Source of the DNA: Spongiactinospora sp. TRM90649
Lineage (GTDB): Bacteria; Actinomycetota; Actinomycetes; Streptosporangiales; Streptosporangiaceae
Assembly (NCBI RefSeq): GCF_029382225.1
Contig: NZ_JARLTC010000015.1
Coordinates: 124,001-188,000, forward strand
DNA: 64,000 nt
Direction of reading: 5' to 3'
Part shown: positions 26,640 through 35,571 of the stretch, in pieces
Position numbering within the stretch: the stretch's first letter is position 1
How the letters are laid out: every line of letters begins with the position of its first letter
Program-made: the position numbers and the translations under genes
Notes under the pieces: generated by a model
What the model was told of the DNA's origin: nothing
Seen by the model: only the letters and a program-made list of their open reading frames with translations
Databases searched by the model: none

Positions 26640-26981
26640 ATGTCCACGAGTTCTCGTGGGGTGAGCCTGCGGACCCGAGCCGCCGTCGTCGTCGCCGCGT
26701 CCATCGCCGCCACCGGCCTCATCGGCGTGGGCGCCACGCCCGCCTCGGCCGGCGTCCACCGTGGCGTCACCGGCTGCTTCTCCTGGTCCTGGGGGGACGG
26801 CAACACCTCTGTGACGGTGTACTGGCACAACCGGTGCAAGTCCAAGCGAAAGCTCAACATCAAGTACAGCCTCGGCTGGACCACCAAGAAGTACACCGCC
26901 GTCGTCAAGGGCGACGGGAAGGGCCACAAGAAGTTCCAGACCGCCTCAATCGTCTCCATCAAGGACGGCGGGCGCGTCTAG
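26640..26981 (+). CDS. Small secreted protein with one likely disulfide
   Basis: 113 residues. Signal peptide of about 36 residues: a basic start (SLRTR), a hydrophobic core (AAVVVAASIAATGLIGVG) and cleavage after TPASA. The mature part of about 75 residues is basic and aromatic, with two cysteines (in TGCFSWSWGDG and HNRCKSKRKL) that could pair. No known enzyme motif. ATG at 26640 after AAAGGGGAG. Similar to other unassigned small exported proteins of filamentous actinomycetes. Confidence 0.75.
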   Translation: MSTSSRGVSLRTRAAVVVAASIAATGLIGVGATPASAGVHRGVTGCFSWSWGDGNTSVTVYWHNRCKSKRKLNIKYSLGWTTKKYTAVVKGDGKGHKKFQTASIVSIKDGGRV

Positions 26982-27042
26982 TCCCGAAACCAAGCCGCAT
27001 GGGGGCGGCGCCCACCCGGCGCCGCCCCCGCGGTGCTTTCGA

Positions 27043-27726
27043 TCAGACCGGGTTCGAGGCGGCCAGTTCCTCGGCGCGGATCACACCCGCCTGCGAGCGG
27101 GCGAGCAGCCGGACGCCGACGAGCACCAACGGCGAGTAGCACGCCAGGGCGACCACGGCCCCCACCGTCGCGGGCAGGACGGCCGCCGCCACGAACGGCA
27201 GCAGGATCACCGGCACCGTCCACCAGCCGACCACCCCGGCGCGGGCGAGCCCGGCCATGAGCAGCGGGAGCATGGCGACTCCGAACAGGATGCCGCTGAG
27301 CCGCCACAGGGCGAGCGACGGATCGGCGGTGACGGTGTCGAACACCCGCGCCGCGTCGGCGAGCGGCACCGCGTTCGGCATCGCGCCGGTGAACCAGTCG
27401 GACAGCAGCATGCCGGACATCTGGATCGCGCCGAAGGCGGACAGCGCCACCCCGGCGCCGGTCAGCCCCCGGCCGCGCGGCCCACGGAGAAGCGTCAGCG
27501 TCGCGGGGACGCCCAGCGCGACGAGCACCCACCCGTAGTGGAACAGGTTCGCGGACAGCAGTGACACCCCGTAGTCGGCGGCCAGCGACGCCAGGTAGCC
27601 TTCGGACGAGTCGTCCGCCTGCGGCGGTGAGGTGAGCATGCCGCCGAACAGCAGCGCGGGGGCGAGTACGAGCGCGCCGCCCGCGAGTCGGCGCAGGGGA
27701 GTGGAGGCGGCGGACGTGGCGTCCAT
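27043..27726 (-). CDS. Multi-pass membrane protein of unknown function
   Basis: 227 residues with six or seven hydrophobic segments and no enzyme motif. Begins MDATSAASTPLRRLAGGALV; the first extracytoplasmic loop (SPPQADDSSEGYLASLAADY) is polar. The ATG at 27726 follows AAAGGAAA. A longer in-frame extension to 28233 is the antisense shadow of the kinase gene and is rejected. Divergent from the kinase/regulator pair, so it may be the target of that system (inference from layout). Confidence 0.7.
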   Translation of the reverse strand: MDATSAASTPLRRLAGGALVLAPALLFGGMLTSPPQADDSSEGYLASLAADYGVSLLSANLFHYGWVLVALGVPATLTLLRGPRGRGLTGAGVALSAFGAIQMSGMLLSDWFTGAMPNAVPLADAARVFDTVTADPSLALWRLSGILFGVAMLPLLMAGLARAGVVGWWTVPVILLPFVAAAVLPATVGAVVALACYSPLVLVGVRLLARSQAGVIRAEELAASNPV

Positions 27727-27970
27727 GGGGGTTTCCTTTCGGATGTTTCGGTTGCGCAGGTGTCTCGGTTGAGCAGGGCCAACGCTATGAGCGCGGGCCC
27801 GGCCGCCGGATCGGCGTAGCGGGCCGTCCGAAGTGCGATTCCGAGTCACCCGCCCGGCCCAGGTGTCCTCTCCGGAGACGACCCGGGAGGGCGAGCCGTC
27901 CTCCCCGGGTCTGATCCGCACCCCGGCTTCCTTGGTTAACGTCGGTGCGCCGGCGATGAGAGGAGCGGGT

Positions 27971-29135
27971 GTGGGCGCACCATTCACCCCCAGACGGTGG
28001 CTGCTCGTGGGGGCGGCGGCGGGAGCCCTGTTCGCCGTCCTGACGGTGGCCGAGATGTACGGCGACCCGCGCGGGGCCGACGACCGGCTCGCCGTCCTCG
28101 GGCTGAGCCTGGCCCTGGCGCTGTGCTTCCCCCTCGCGGCCCGGTACCCGATCACCGCGATGTCCGTCGCGATGCTGTCGTTCCCGTACGCGATGCTGAC
28201 CGGCGCGGAAGGGGTGGGCGGCGCGCAGCTCATCCGAGCTGGTGCTCGTGGCGCACGCCGCGTTCCGCAGCGAGCCGCGCCGTTCGATGATCGCGGCGGC
28301 CTGCGCGGCCGTCGTCCCGGCGCTCGCCCTGGTCTGGGGCGGCGAGGGCGTCTGGGAGTTCGTCTTCTTCGGCGCGCTGGTCGGCGCCGCCTGGAGCCTC
28401 GGCGCGCTGCTGCGGCGGGAGCAGTCGCGCTCCCGCCAGCTCGCCGCGCTCGCCGCGGAGCTGGCCGCCGAGCGGGAGGCGCGGGCGCGGGCGGCGGTCG
28501 CGGAGGAGCGCGCCCGTATCTCGCGTGAGCTGCACGACGCGGTGGCGCACACCATCAGCGTGATGACCATGCAGACCGGGGTGGTGCGGCGGCGGCTCAC
28601 GGACCGGCCGGTCGAGCACGAGGCGCTGACGCAGGTGGAGAGGCTCGGCCGCCGTTCCGTCAACGAGCTGCGCCGCGTGGTGGGCCTGCTGCGCTCCGCC
28701 GACCGGTCCGGCGACGACGCCGACGGGCTGGCGCCGCAGCCGTCCCTGCGGAGGGTCGAGGACCTGGTGACGGAGCTGCGTTCCGCTGGGCTCGACGTGA
28801 CGTCCACGACGTCCGGCACTCCCGCCGCGCTGCCGCTGGGCGTGGACATGTCGGCGTTCCGGATCGTCCAGGAAGCGCTGACGAACGTGTCGCGCCACGC
28901 GGCGGCGGCGGTCGCGACGGTGACCGTGGCGTACGAGCCGGGCGCGGTGAGCGTCCAGGTCGTGGACGACGGCCGGGGCGCGGCGTCGCCCGGGCCGGGG
29001 CCGTACGGCGGGCACGGCCTGGTGGGCATGCGCGAACGCGTGGGCATGTTCGGCGGCGAGCTGCGCGCCGGCCCCCGCGCCGAGGGCGGTTTCGAGGTGT
29101 ACGCGCGGTTTCCGCTCGGAGGGGAGATGTCATGA
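27971..29135 (+). pseudogene. NarL-type sensor histidine kinase, frameshifted in the membrane domain
   Basis: Two-component kinase of the HisKA_3 group. N-terminal helices are read in one frame from GTG 27971 (AGGAG five bases upstream) to about 28231. From about 28236 the coding frame shifts by one: ELVLVAHAAF, more helices, the coiled linker, the phospho-acceptor box ISRELHDAVAHTISVM (His near 28536) and the ATPase boxes VVDDGRGA and GHGLVGMRERV. One extra base in ATCC (28232-28235) would explain it. A shorter product from GTG 28242 would keep the catalytic core but lose the first sensor helices. The stop overlaps the response regulator ATG. Confidence 0.75.
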
Positions 29136-29788
29136 TCCGGGTGCTGCTGGCCGACGACGAGGCGATCGTCCGGGCGGGCCTGCGCATGCTGATCTCCGAC
29201 GAGCCCGACATGGAGATCGTGGGCGAGGCGGCCGACGGCAACGCGGCGGTACGGCTGGCCGCCTCCCTCGAACCCGACCTGGTCCTCATGGACGCCCGCA
29301 TGCCCGCCCTCGACGGCATCGCCGCCGCCCGCGCGATCGCCGCCACACACCCCGGGATCAAGGTGCTGGTGCTGACCACGTTCGACGAGGAGGCCATCGT
29401 GGACGGCGCGCTGCGCGCCGGAGTCGCGGGCTTCCTGCTCAAGGTGTCGCCCCCCGAGCAGTTGCTGGAGGCGCTGCGCGAGGTCGCCGCCGGACGCGGC
29501 CTGCTCGACCCCGCGGTGGTCCCGTCCGTGATCGGCGGATACCTGCGCGCCCCCTCGGCCCCGCCCCGGCACCCCGCCCTCGACCGGCTCACCGTCCGCG
29601 AGGCCGAGGTGCTCGCCCTGGTCGGCCGGGGCCTGTCCAACTCCGAGATCGCGGCCCGCCTCTACCTGGGCGAGACCACGGTGAAGACCCATCTGGGCCG
29701 CGCCCTGGACAAACTCGGCCTGCGCGACCGTCCCCAGGCCATCGCCTTCGCCTACGAGAGCGGCCTCATCCGCCCCGGCGAAGAGTAG
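29132..29788 (+). CDS. NarL/FixJ-family response regulator
   Basis: 218 residues. Receiver domain with acidic pocket LLADDEA (D8, D9), the phosphorylation site D54 in LVLMDARMP, Thr in VLTTFDEE, and the Lys in GFLLKVSPPEQ. The C-terminal LuxR-type helix-turn-helix spans about residues 152-206 (LTVREAEVLALVGRGLSNSE, ETTVKTHLGR). ATG at 29132 overlaps the upstream kinase stop by four bases, so the two were one system. The regulator is intact while the kinase is frameshifted. The divergent membrane protein is a possible target. Confidence 0.92.
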   Translation: MIRVLLADDEAIVRAGLRMLISDEPDMEIVGEAADGNAAVRLAASLEPDLVLMDARMPALDGIAAARAIAATHPGIKVLVLTTFDEEAIVDGALRAGVAGFLLKVSPPEQLLEALREVAAGRGLLDPAVVPSVIGGYLRAPSAPPRHPALDRLTVREAEVLALVGRGLSNSEIAARLYLGETTVKTHLGRALDKLGLRDRPQAIAFAYESGLIRPGEE

Positions 29789-29798
29789 TTCGATCCGG

Positions 29799-29993
29799 TC
29801 AGCCACCGGGTCTGAGCGCGTCCACGGGGGACAGGCGGGCCGCGCGGACGGCCGGGTAGAGGCCCGCGACGGCTCCCGCGGCGACGGCGACGGCGAGGCC
29901 GCCGAGCGGGGCGGCGTGCGGCGGAAGCGGGAACCTGCCGTCGGCGGCCGGGTCGGGCCAGTCGGCGAGCCCGGCACGGCGCACGCAGCCGCG
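29799..29993 (-). pseudogene. C-terminal remnant of an FtsX/MacB-like ABC permease
   Basis: On the minus strand the last about 60 codons before the TGA at 29799 read as the end of an FtsX-like permease: a hydrophobic helix GGLAVAVAAGAVAGLYPAVR followed by AARLSPVDALRPGG, which is the usual C-terminal signature. Upstream of about 29993 the similarity stops and no N-terminal part or partner ATPase gene is present. The breakpoint is next to the orphan response regulator, so this looks like one edge of a deletion. Confidence 0.65.
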
Positions 29994-30044
29994 CGCCGGG
30001 CCTGGGGACGAGCGTGCGGGCCACGATCCCGTTGGGGACGCGGA

Positions 30045-30704
30045 ATGATCCGGGTGGTGATCGTCGACGATCATCAGGTGGTCCGTCAGGGGCTGCGCTA
30101 CGTGCTGGAGGACGAACCGGGCATCGAGGTCGCGGGCGAGTGCGCCGACGGCGAGGAGGCGCTCGCGGCCATCGCCCGGCTGCGTCCCGACGTGGTGCTG
30201 CTGGACATGCTGATGCCCGGGCTGGACGGCCTGGGCGTGCTCGAACGGCTGGCTGGGGAGGCCGTGCGGCCCGCCGTGATCGTGCTGACGTCCCATGTGG
30301 ACGACGAGTGGGCGCTGCGTGCCGTCCGGGGCGGAGCACTGTCGTGGCTGCCCAAGACGGCGCCCGTGGGACGCGTGGTGGAGGCGGTACGCGCGGCGGC
30401 GGAGGGCGGCAGCGTTCTGGACCCGTCGGTGGCGGCTCTCCTGGTGCGCCGGGTGCGTGGGGAGGGGGATCCCTTACAGGCTTTGACGCCTCGGGAGCGC
30501 GAGGTCCTGACCGCCCTGTCGCGCGGGCGCTCGAACCGGGAGATCGCCCGCGCGCTCGCGCTGGGCGAGGAGACCGCGAAGTCCCATGTATCCAGCCTGC
30601 TGCGCAAGCTCGGACTGCAGGACCGGACGCAGGCGGCGATCTTCGGTTTGCAGCGCGGGCTGGTCCCGCTGGAGAGCGCGCTGGAGGATATGCCCGGCGA
30701 GTAA
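30045..30704 (+). CDS. Orphan NarL/FixJ-family response regulator
   Basis: 219 residues. Receiver: VIVDDHQ (D8, D9), D54 in VVLLDMLMPGLDG, SHVDDE, and Lys in WLPKTAPVG. LuxR-type HTH at about residues 152-205 (LTPREREVLTALSRGRSNRE, ETAKSHVSSLLRKLG). No kinase gene is adjacent. Just upstream on the plus strand GTSVRATIPLGTRN resembles the end of a histidine kinase ATPase domain, so a kinase was probably deleted, with the junction near 29994-30001. ATG at 30045 after GGGGACGCGGA. Confidence 0.88.
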   Translation: MIRVVIVDDHQVVRQGLRYVLEDEPGIEVAGECADGEEALAAIARLRPDVVLLDMLMPGLDGLGVLERLAGEAVRPAVIVLTSHVDDEWALRAVRGGALSWLPKTAPVGRVVEAVRAAAEGGSVLDPSVAALLVRRVRGEGDPLQALTPREREVLTALSRGRSNREIARALALGEETAKSHVSSLLRKLGLQDRTQAAIFGLQRGLVPLESALEDMPGE

Positions 30705-30949
30705 CGTTCCGGCTGGTTCTGCGGACTCATTTGGCGGGCGCCACCGTGAACGGGCGCGCCTTGGTGCGCGCGAGCGCCGGGCGGGAAGCCGCCGGTCAGG
30801 GTAACTTTGGTGCCCCTGCGGACACTTCCGGGCGACCCCCCGACCGACGCGCGAACCGGCGGCCACGATCCCGAGCCGGTCGGCGCCTCCGCCCGGCACC
30901 GCCGTCCGACGCGATCATGCGACGGCGGACAAATGGAAAGCGTGGATCC

Positions 30950-31600
30950 ATGACCATCGAACGTGCGGCCATCCTGACCGACACCCTCCGGCTACGCGAC
31001 CAGGTGTGCGGCCACCTGCGCGACCGGATCATCTCCGGCGTTCTCCGGCCCGGGCATCGGCTGGTGGAGCGCGACCTGGCCGAGGAGTTCGGCGTGTCCA
31101 GGATCCCGGTGCGCGAGGCCATCCGGATGCTGACCGCCGAGGGATTCGTGGAGGCGCTGTCGCCCCGGCGCATCGCGGTCAAGGGGCTCACCCGGCGCGA
31201 CGTCGAGGAACTGTTCGACGTGCGGGAGGCGCTGGAGGCGCTGGCCGCCCGGCAGGCCACCGCGCGTGCGACCGAGGCGGGGCTGCGGGAGCTGGCCGTC
31301 CTGGTGGAGCGGGTCAGGGGTGCGGGGGCACCTGACGCGCTCGGCAGGGCGGGGGCGCTGCTGCGCCGTCACGTGATCGAGATGACCGGCAACGGCCTGC
31401 TGGCGGACATCCTGGAGCCGCTCGAAGGCCGCCTGCGCTGGCTGTTCCAGCAGGTCGCCGACCCTTGCCGGCAGTGGGAGGAACACCGCGAACTGTACGA
31501 GGCCATCGCGTCGGGCGACCCCGACGAGGCCGCCGCCTGCTCCCTCCGTCACATCCGCCGCAGCAGACAGGTCGCCCTGGACCTCCTGACCGGCCCCTGA
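30950..31600 (+). CDS. GntR-family regulator, FCD (FadR) subfamily
   Basis: 216 residues. Winged helix at about residues 15-75: VCGHLRDRIISGVLRPGHRL, ERDLAEEFGVSRIPVREAIR. A helical FCD effector domain follows, with the FDVREALEALAARQA stretch and C-terminal His in RHIRRS that often bind a metal. Usual regulators of organic-acid or sugar-acid metabolism; no enzyme genes lie next to it, so the ligand is unclear. Start taken as ATG 30950; an in-frame ATG at 30917 would add 11 basic residues. Confidence 0.85.
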   Translation: MTIERAAILTDTLRLRDQVCGHLRDRIISGVLRPGHRLVERDLAEEFGVSRIPVREAIRMLTAEGFVEALSPRRIAVKGLTRRDVEELFDVREALEALAARQATARATEAGLRELAVLVERVRGAGAPDALGRAGALLRRHVIEMTGNGLLADILEPLEGRLRWLFQQVADPCRQWEEHRELYEAIASGDPDEAAACSLRHIRRSRQVALDLLTGP

Positions 31601-31700
31601 GCCCGTCGTCCACAGGGGGCGGGCGGCTCGTGGGCGGAGTTTTCCACAGAACGCCGTTCGGCCCCGATCCCGCGCGCGACGCGCAGGCATCCTGCTGCGC

Positions 31701-31911
31701 GTGCGAGAAAACCTGACGTCCGGGCTGCTCGACCCGGCACGAATGCTGACGGCGGGTCATCCCGGTCCGCCGCGACGTCATCCCCACCCGGATCGGCGAC
31801 TACGTCGAACAGATCGCCAACGCCCTCCTCGAACGCGGCTGGAAACCGTCGCACGAGCGCCTGATCAGCGTCCAGTCCCACATTCGCGCCCTCCGAAGAC
31901 GCCCACCGTGA
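31701..31911 (+). pseudogene. Small frameshifted hypothetical gene
   Basis: From GTG 31701 the frame reads RENLTSGLLDPARMLTAG. Near 31755 the codon pattern moves by one base into VIPVRRDVIPTRIGDYVEQI, ANALLERGWKPSHERL and ends SHIRALRRRPP at 31911. The second part is preceded by an in-frame TGA at 31747 and has no start codon of its own. Both parts have high GC at third positions and together make a believable protein of about 70 residues. Family not recognised. Could be a sequencing error, a decayed gene or a programmed shift. Confidence 0.4.
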
Positions 31912-31954
31912 CCGTCTGACCAAGCCCGCATGGCGAGATCGCGGGTGTGGGCGG

Positions 31955-32536
31955 TCAGAGGGCGCGGAGACCGTGGAGGACCGCGCGGAGTAGCGGTTCC
32001 TGGGGAAGGCGGGCCATCGTGGCGGGCGGGCGAAGGGTGATCAAGCCACGCTCGCGCAGGTCGCCGAGCAGCACCCGGGTGACCATCACCCCGAACCCGG
32101 TCTCCGAGGCGATCTCCGCCACCGACGCCGGCGCCCGGCACGCCGCCAGCACCCGCAGATGCTCCGGCGCCAGCCCGACCAGATGCGCCCGATCCTTCGC
32201 CCGAAGGTCAGCGCGCTGCTCCTGGACCGTCGGCCGCGGCTCGGCCACGGCCTCGTGCCCCGCCCCGGTCCCATGAGGTCCTGATACGGCCGAGCCGGGT
32301 GCGGCGGCGGCCTGCCGTCCGTTTGGGCCGCTCGGGGCGTGAGGGGACGCCGGGGGCGGGCACGGAGGGCGGGGGGTGTGATGCGCGTCGTTCCTGATGC
32401 CACCGATCAAGGCCGCGGGGACGGCGGTCGCGATGGCGATCAGGTCGAAGTCAGGGCCGGTCGGCCGGGTCCTGCCCCTGGTCATCGTGTAGGGACGGAC
32501 GACAGGGGCCTCCTGGTCGAACCGGCGTCCGGTCAT
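31955..32536 (-). CDS. DUF742 (CvnC-like) protein of a reduced conservon
   Basis: 193 residues. Starts with the family signature VVRPYTMTRGRTRP (about residues 12-25). A proline-rich insert of about 60 residues follows, then the winged-helix-like core (EHLRVLAACRAPASVAEIAS, GVMVTRVLLGDLRERGLITL). In Streptomyces conservons CvnC lies between CvnB (roadblock) and CvnD (small GTPase) and works with a membrane kinase. Here it directly follows the kinase; B and D are absent. ATG at 32536 after GGAGG (spacing 7). Confidence 0.82.
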   Translation of the reverse strand: MTGRRFDQEAPVVRPYTMTRGRTRPTGPDFDLIAIATAVPAALIGGIRNDAHHTPRPPCPPPASPHAPSGPNGRQAAAAPGSAVSGPHGTGAGHEAVAEPRPTVQEQRADLRAKDRAHLVGLAPEHLRVLAACRAPASVAEIASETGFGVMVTRVLLGDLRERGLITLRPPATMARLPQEPLLRAVLHGLRAL

Positions 32537-32580
32537 CTGATGCCTCCGAGGAGACCCCCGCCGGCAGGCGAGGGGAGGAG

Positions 32581-35478
32581 TCAAGTCGGATCGTCCTCCG
32601 CCGCGCGTTGCCACCCCGTGCGGAAGGACGCGAAGACGTCAGCGGAGCCCGTACCCAGAGCCTCGGGTGGCTCGACGGGCTCCGGGTACGCCTCGGGGCC
32701 ATCCACCAACGGGCTGGACGGACGGAACTGAGTCGCCTGCCGTACGCGCTTGGGCAGCGGGCCGCTGCCGGTGGTGGAGCCCGAGGACGGTAGCGGACTT
32801 CTGGGAGGGGTCATCGTGCCTTCCGAGGATGGACTGCCGAACGCCCCGGATACGTGGGCGGTGGGCGTCGGGGGATTCTCTGGGCGGGTGGACGGTGACG
32901 GCCAGGAGGAGGGCCGGACGACGGGACGGGTGGAGTACACGTTGCCATGGTCCGGGCTGTCGGGGGCGTACGGCGCGCGGTGTGCGCCCGTGGTGCCGTC
33001 GAGAGCCCCGGGCAGGCGGGGACGGTCTGCCGGGCCGGACGGTGGTGGTCCGGTGGTCGCTGCCGGAGGGGGTGCTGGAGCAAGGGGCGGCGGGCTCATC
33101 GGCTGGTAAGACGGCGGCATTGGGACGGCCGGCGGGCGGGGATACGGCCCGGTGCCAGTGGCCGGTTGCGGCGAGTGTGCCGATGTCATCGGGGGGCGAG
33201 TTGCCGGGCTGCCGGGGGCCGTTGACGTGCGGTGGGGCAGGGCGGTACCCGGAGCGACGGACGACACCGTGCCAGGCGGTTCGGCGGCGGGGACAGGCGC
33301 CGCGGTGGGCGGTAGCGCAGGAGGGGCGACGGCGGGTGGCCCTGTGGGCGTGACCCCGACGGAGGGCACCGCCGTGCGTGGTGCTGTGGGAGGGATGTTG
33401 GCGTGTGGTCCTGTGGGCGGGTTAGCGGTGGGAGGTGCCGCCGTTTGTGGTGCTGTTTGTGGGGCCGGGAGAGTGGGGGGTACGGCGAAGGGCGGCGGCG
33501 TTCGCGTGGGGGTGGTCGGTTGGGCTGGGGAGGTCATCCGTGGAGTGGGGGGTGACGCGGAACGGGGGGCGTGGCTTGTCGATGGGAGGCCGGCGAGGAG
33601 GGGGGAGGGGATGAGGATGACCGCTGTGGTTCCGCCGTAGGGGGACTGGTGTAGGGATACCGAGATGTTGTGGCGGGCCGCGAGGCGGCCGACGACGAAG
33701 AGGCCGAGGCGGTCGGTGTCGGCGAGGTCGAACTCCGGGGGGTGGGCGAGGCGGTCGTTGATCTGGGCCCGTTCGGGGGCGGTGAGGCCCAGGCCCCGGT
33801 CCTCTACCTCCAGGGCGTAGCCCCGGGCCGCCGTGTGGCCTCGGACCAGGACCTGGGCGTGGGGCGGGGAGAAGATGGTGGCGTTCTCGACGAGTTCGGC
33901 GACGAGGTGGACGACGTCGGTGACGGCGGTGCCGACGATGGCGGGCTGGGGGGAGGCGTCGATGGCGACCCGCGGGTAGTCCTCGACCTCCTCGATCGCC
34001 GCCCTGATCACGTCGTACACGCTGACCGGGTTGCGCCACCCTCGGCCGGGGGCCGAGCCGGAGAGGATGATGAGGCCTTCGGCGTGGCGGCGCATGCGGG
34101 TGGTCATGTGGTCGAGGACGAACAGGTCGTCCAGCAGCGCGGGGTCGGTGGCCCGCTTCTCCATGGTCTCCAGTTTGTCGAGCTGGCGCTGCAGCAGCGA
34201 CTGGCTGCGCCGGGCCAGGTTGAGGAAGACCTTGGCGATGCCCTTGCGGAGTTCGGCCTGTCCGACGGCGGCCTGGACGGCGGTGCTGCCCACCGAGGCG
34301 AAGGCCGCCGCGACGTCGGCGATCTCCCGGGTGGCGGTGGCGGGGACGGGCGGAGGAGCGGCGGCGGGGACGGTCTCGCCGCGCCGGAGGCGTTCCACGA
34401 CGTCGGGGAGGCGGTGGTGGGCGAGGTCGAGCGCCGCGCCCTGCAGTCCGCGCAGTTCGGCCCCGAACTCCCTGGAGAAGCGGACGGACACGTAGATCGA
34501 CGCGGCGACGGCGACGAGGCCGAGCCCGCCGGCCACGATCAGGTCGGTGAGCAGGCCGAGGGTGAGCGCCGAGGCGTTGTCGCCGTTGACCCGGCCGGTG
34601 ATGTCGCCGAGCCGGTCGAGCATCGCGGAGACGGCCGTGGTGGTCGCGATCCAGCCGGCCGACTGGGCGGGGAGCGGTTCGCCGGGCCGTACGCCGGTGG
34701 TGACGGTGTTCTCCAGCGTCTCCAGGGCCGTGTACGCGGGGGACTTCTGCAAGGCCTCGTACGGCGTGCGTAACTCCCCGTCGAGCCGGTCGAGCGCCAT
34801 GCCCTGCAGCAGCCGCCGGTTGGCGACCATGGTGGTGAACGCGGCCAGCTCGGCCTCGTCGATCTTCTTCTCCGTCATCGCCCCGTTGAGCAGCGCGGTC
34901 TCGCGGCTCATCAGTTCCCTGCCGTGCTCCATGAGGGTGATGGCCCGGCTCTGGTCGGTGAGTTCGGGGTCGGTGGAGACCCGCATCCGGCCGAAGACGC
35001 GCAGCGCGGCGTCCACGAGCGTGCTGTAGGACTCGATGGTCTGCAGGGGCGTGAAGTTGCGGGTGTCCACCCGGACGCGGATCTCGGCGAGGCGGTCCAT
35101 GGTGACGAGCAGTTCGCGCAGCCGCTGCCGGGTCACGGCGGGGACGCCGTCCTGGACGCCGGGGGCGGTGGCGCGCCGTTCCAGGTCGGACCTGGCGGTG
35201 TTGGTGGCGGCGCGCTGGCCGTCCACTTCGGCGCGCCGCGCGGCCTCGGCGGACGCGCCGAGGTAGGCGGTGGCTCCCCTGCGTTCGTTCTGCAGGGCGG
35301 TCATCAGGGCTCGCGTGGGGGCGACGATCTCGTCGTGCAGGTCGCCGATCCGCAGCAGTTCGAGCCCTTCGCGCATGGTGGACGCGGCGGCGAAGGTCCA
35401 CACGGCGGTCAGGGAGAGAAGGGGGAGTACGAGGAGTATGGCGATCTTTGTCCGGATGGAACGTTTTCGACCACCCAT
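32581..35478 (-). CDS. CvnA-type sensor kinase with NIT domain
   Basis: About 965 residues. Transmembrane helix at residues about 11-33, a large extracytoplasmic nitrate/nitrite-sensing-type (NIT) domain (about 35-300), second helix (about 318-340), HAMP-like linker, then the ATPase domain (about 500-650: LVAELVENATIFSPP as N box, VEDRGLGLT, RLGLFVVGRLAARHNI). The last about 300 residues are a very Pro/Thr-rich tail. These kinases lack a normal His-phosphoacceptor partner and usually work with CvnBCD. Start at ATG 35478 after GAGGT; ATG 35502 is also possible. Contains a TTA codon in GELRTPY. Confidence 0.85.
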   Translation of the reverse strand: MGGRKRSIRTKIAILLVLPLLSLTAVWTFAAASTMREGLELLRIGDLHDEIVAPTRALMTALQNERRGATAYLGASAEAARRAEVDGQRAATNTARSDLERRATAPGVQDGVPAVTRQRLRELLVTMDRLAEIRVRVDTRNFTPLQTIESYSTLVDAALRVFGRMRVSTDPELTDQSRAITLMEHGRELMSRETALLNGAMTEKKIDEAELAAFTTMVANRRLLQGMALDRLDGELRTPYEALQKSPAYTALETLENTVTTGVRPGEPLPAQSAGWIATTTAVSAMLDRLGDITGRVNGDNASALTLGLLTDLIVAGGLGLVAVAASIYVSVRFSREFGAELRGLQGAALDLAHHRLPDVVERLRRGETVPAAAPPPVPATATREIADVAAAFASVGSTAVQAAVGQAELRKGIAKVFLNLARRSQSLLQRQLDKLETMEKRATDPALLDDLFVLDHMTTRMRRHAEGLIILSGSAPGRGWRNPVSVYDVIRAAIEEVEDYPRVAIDASPQPAIVGTAVTDVVHLVAELVENATIFSPPHAQVLVRGHTAARGYALEVEDRGLGLTAPERAQINDRLAHPPEFDLADTDRLGLFVVGRLAARHNISVSLHQSPYGGTTAVILIPSPLLAGLPSTSHAPRSASPPTPRMTSPAQPTTPTRTPPPFAVPPTLPAPQTAPQTAAPPTANPPTGPHANIPPTAPRTAVPSVGVTPTGPPAVAPPALPPTAAPVPAAEPPGTVSSVAPGTALPHRTSTAPGSPATRPPMTSAHSPQPATGTGPYPRPPAVPMPPSYQPMSPPPLAPAPPPAATTGPPPSGPADRPRLPGALDGTTGAHRAPYAPDSPDHGNVYSTRPVVRPSSWPSPSTRPENPPTPTAHVSGAFGSPSSEGTMTPPRSPLPSSGSTTGSGPLPKRVRQATQFRPSSPLVDGPEAYPEPVEPPEALGTGSADVFASFRTGWQRAAEDDPT

Positions 35479-35571
35479 GCGGACCTCGCATCCCCGGGAC
35501 ATGCGGGTTGATAGTGGCGAAACCCTAGCAACGGTATGGCACGTGCCACTAGAGGCGGATCTGCCGATAAA

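Noticed and set aside
27785..29977. 730-codon minus-strand frame opposite the kinase and response regulator
   Set aside because: No domain features; the plus-strand kinase and regulator motifs are unmistakable.
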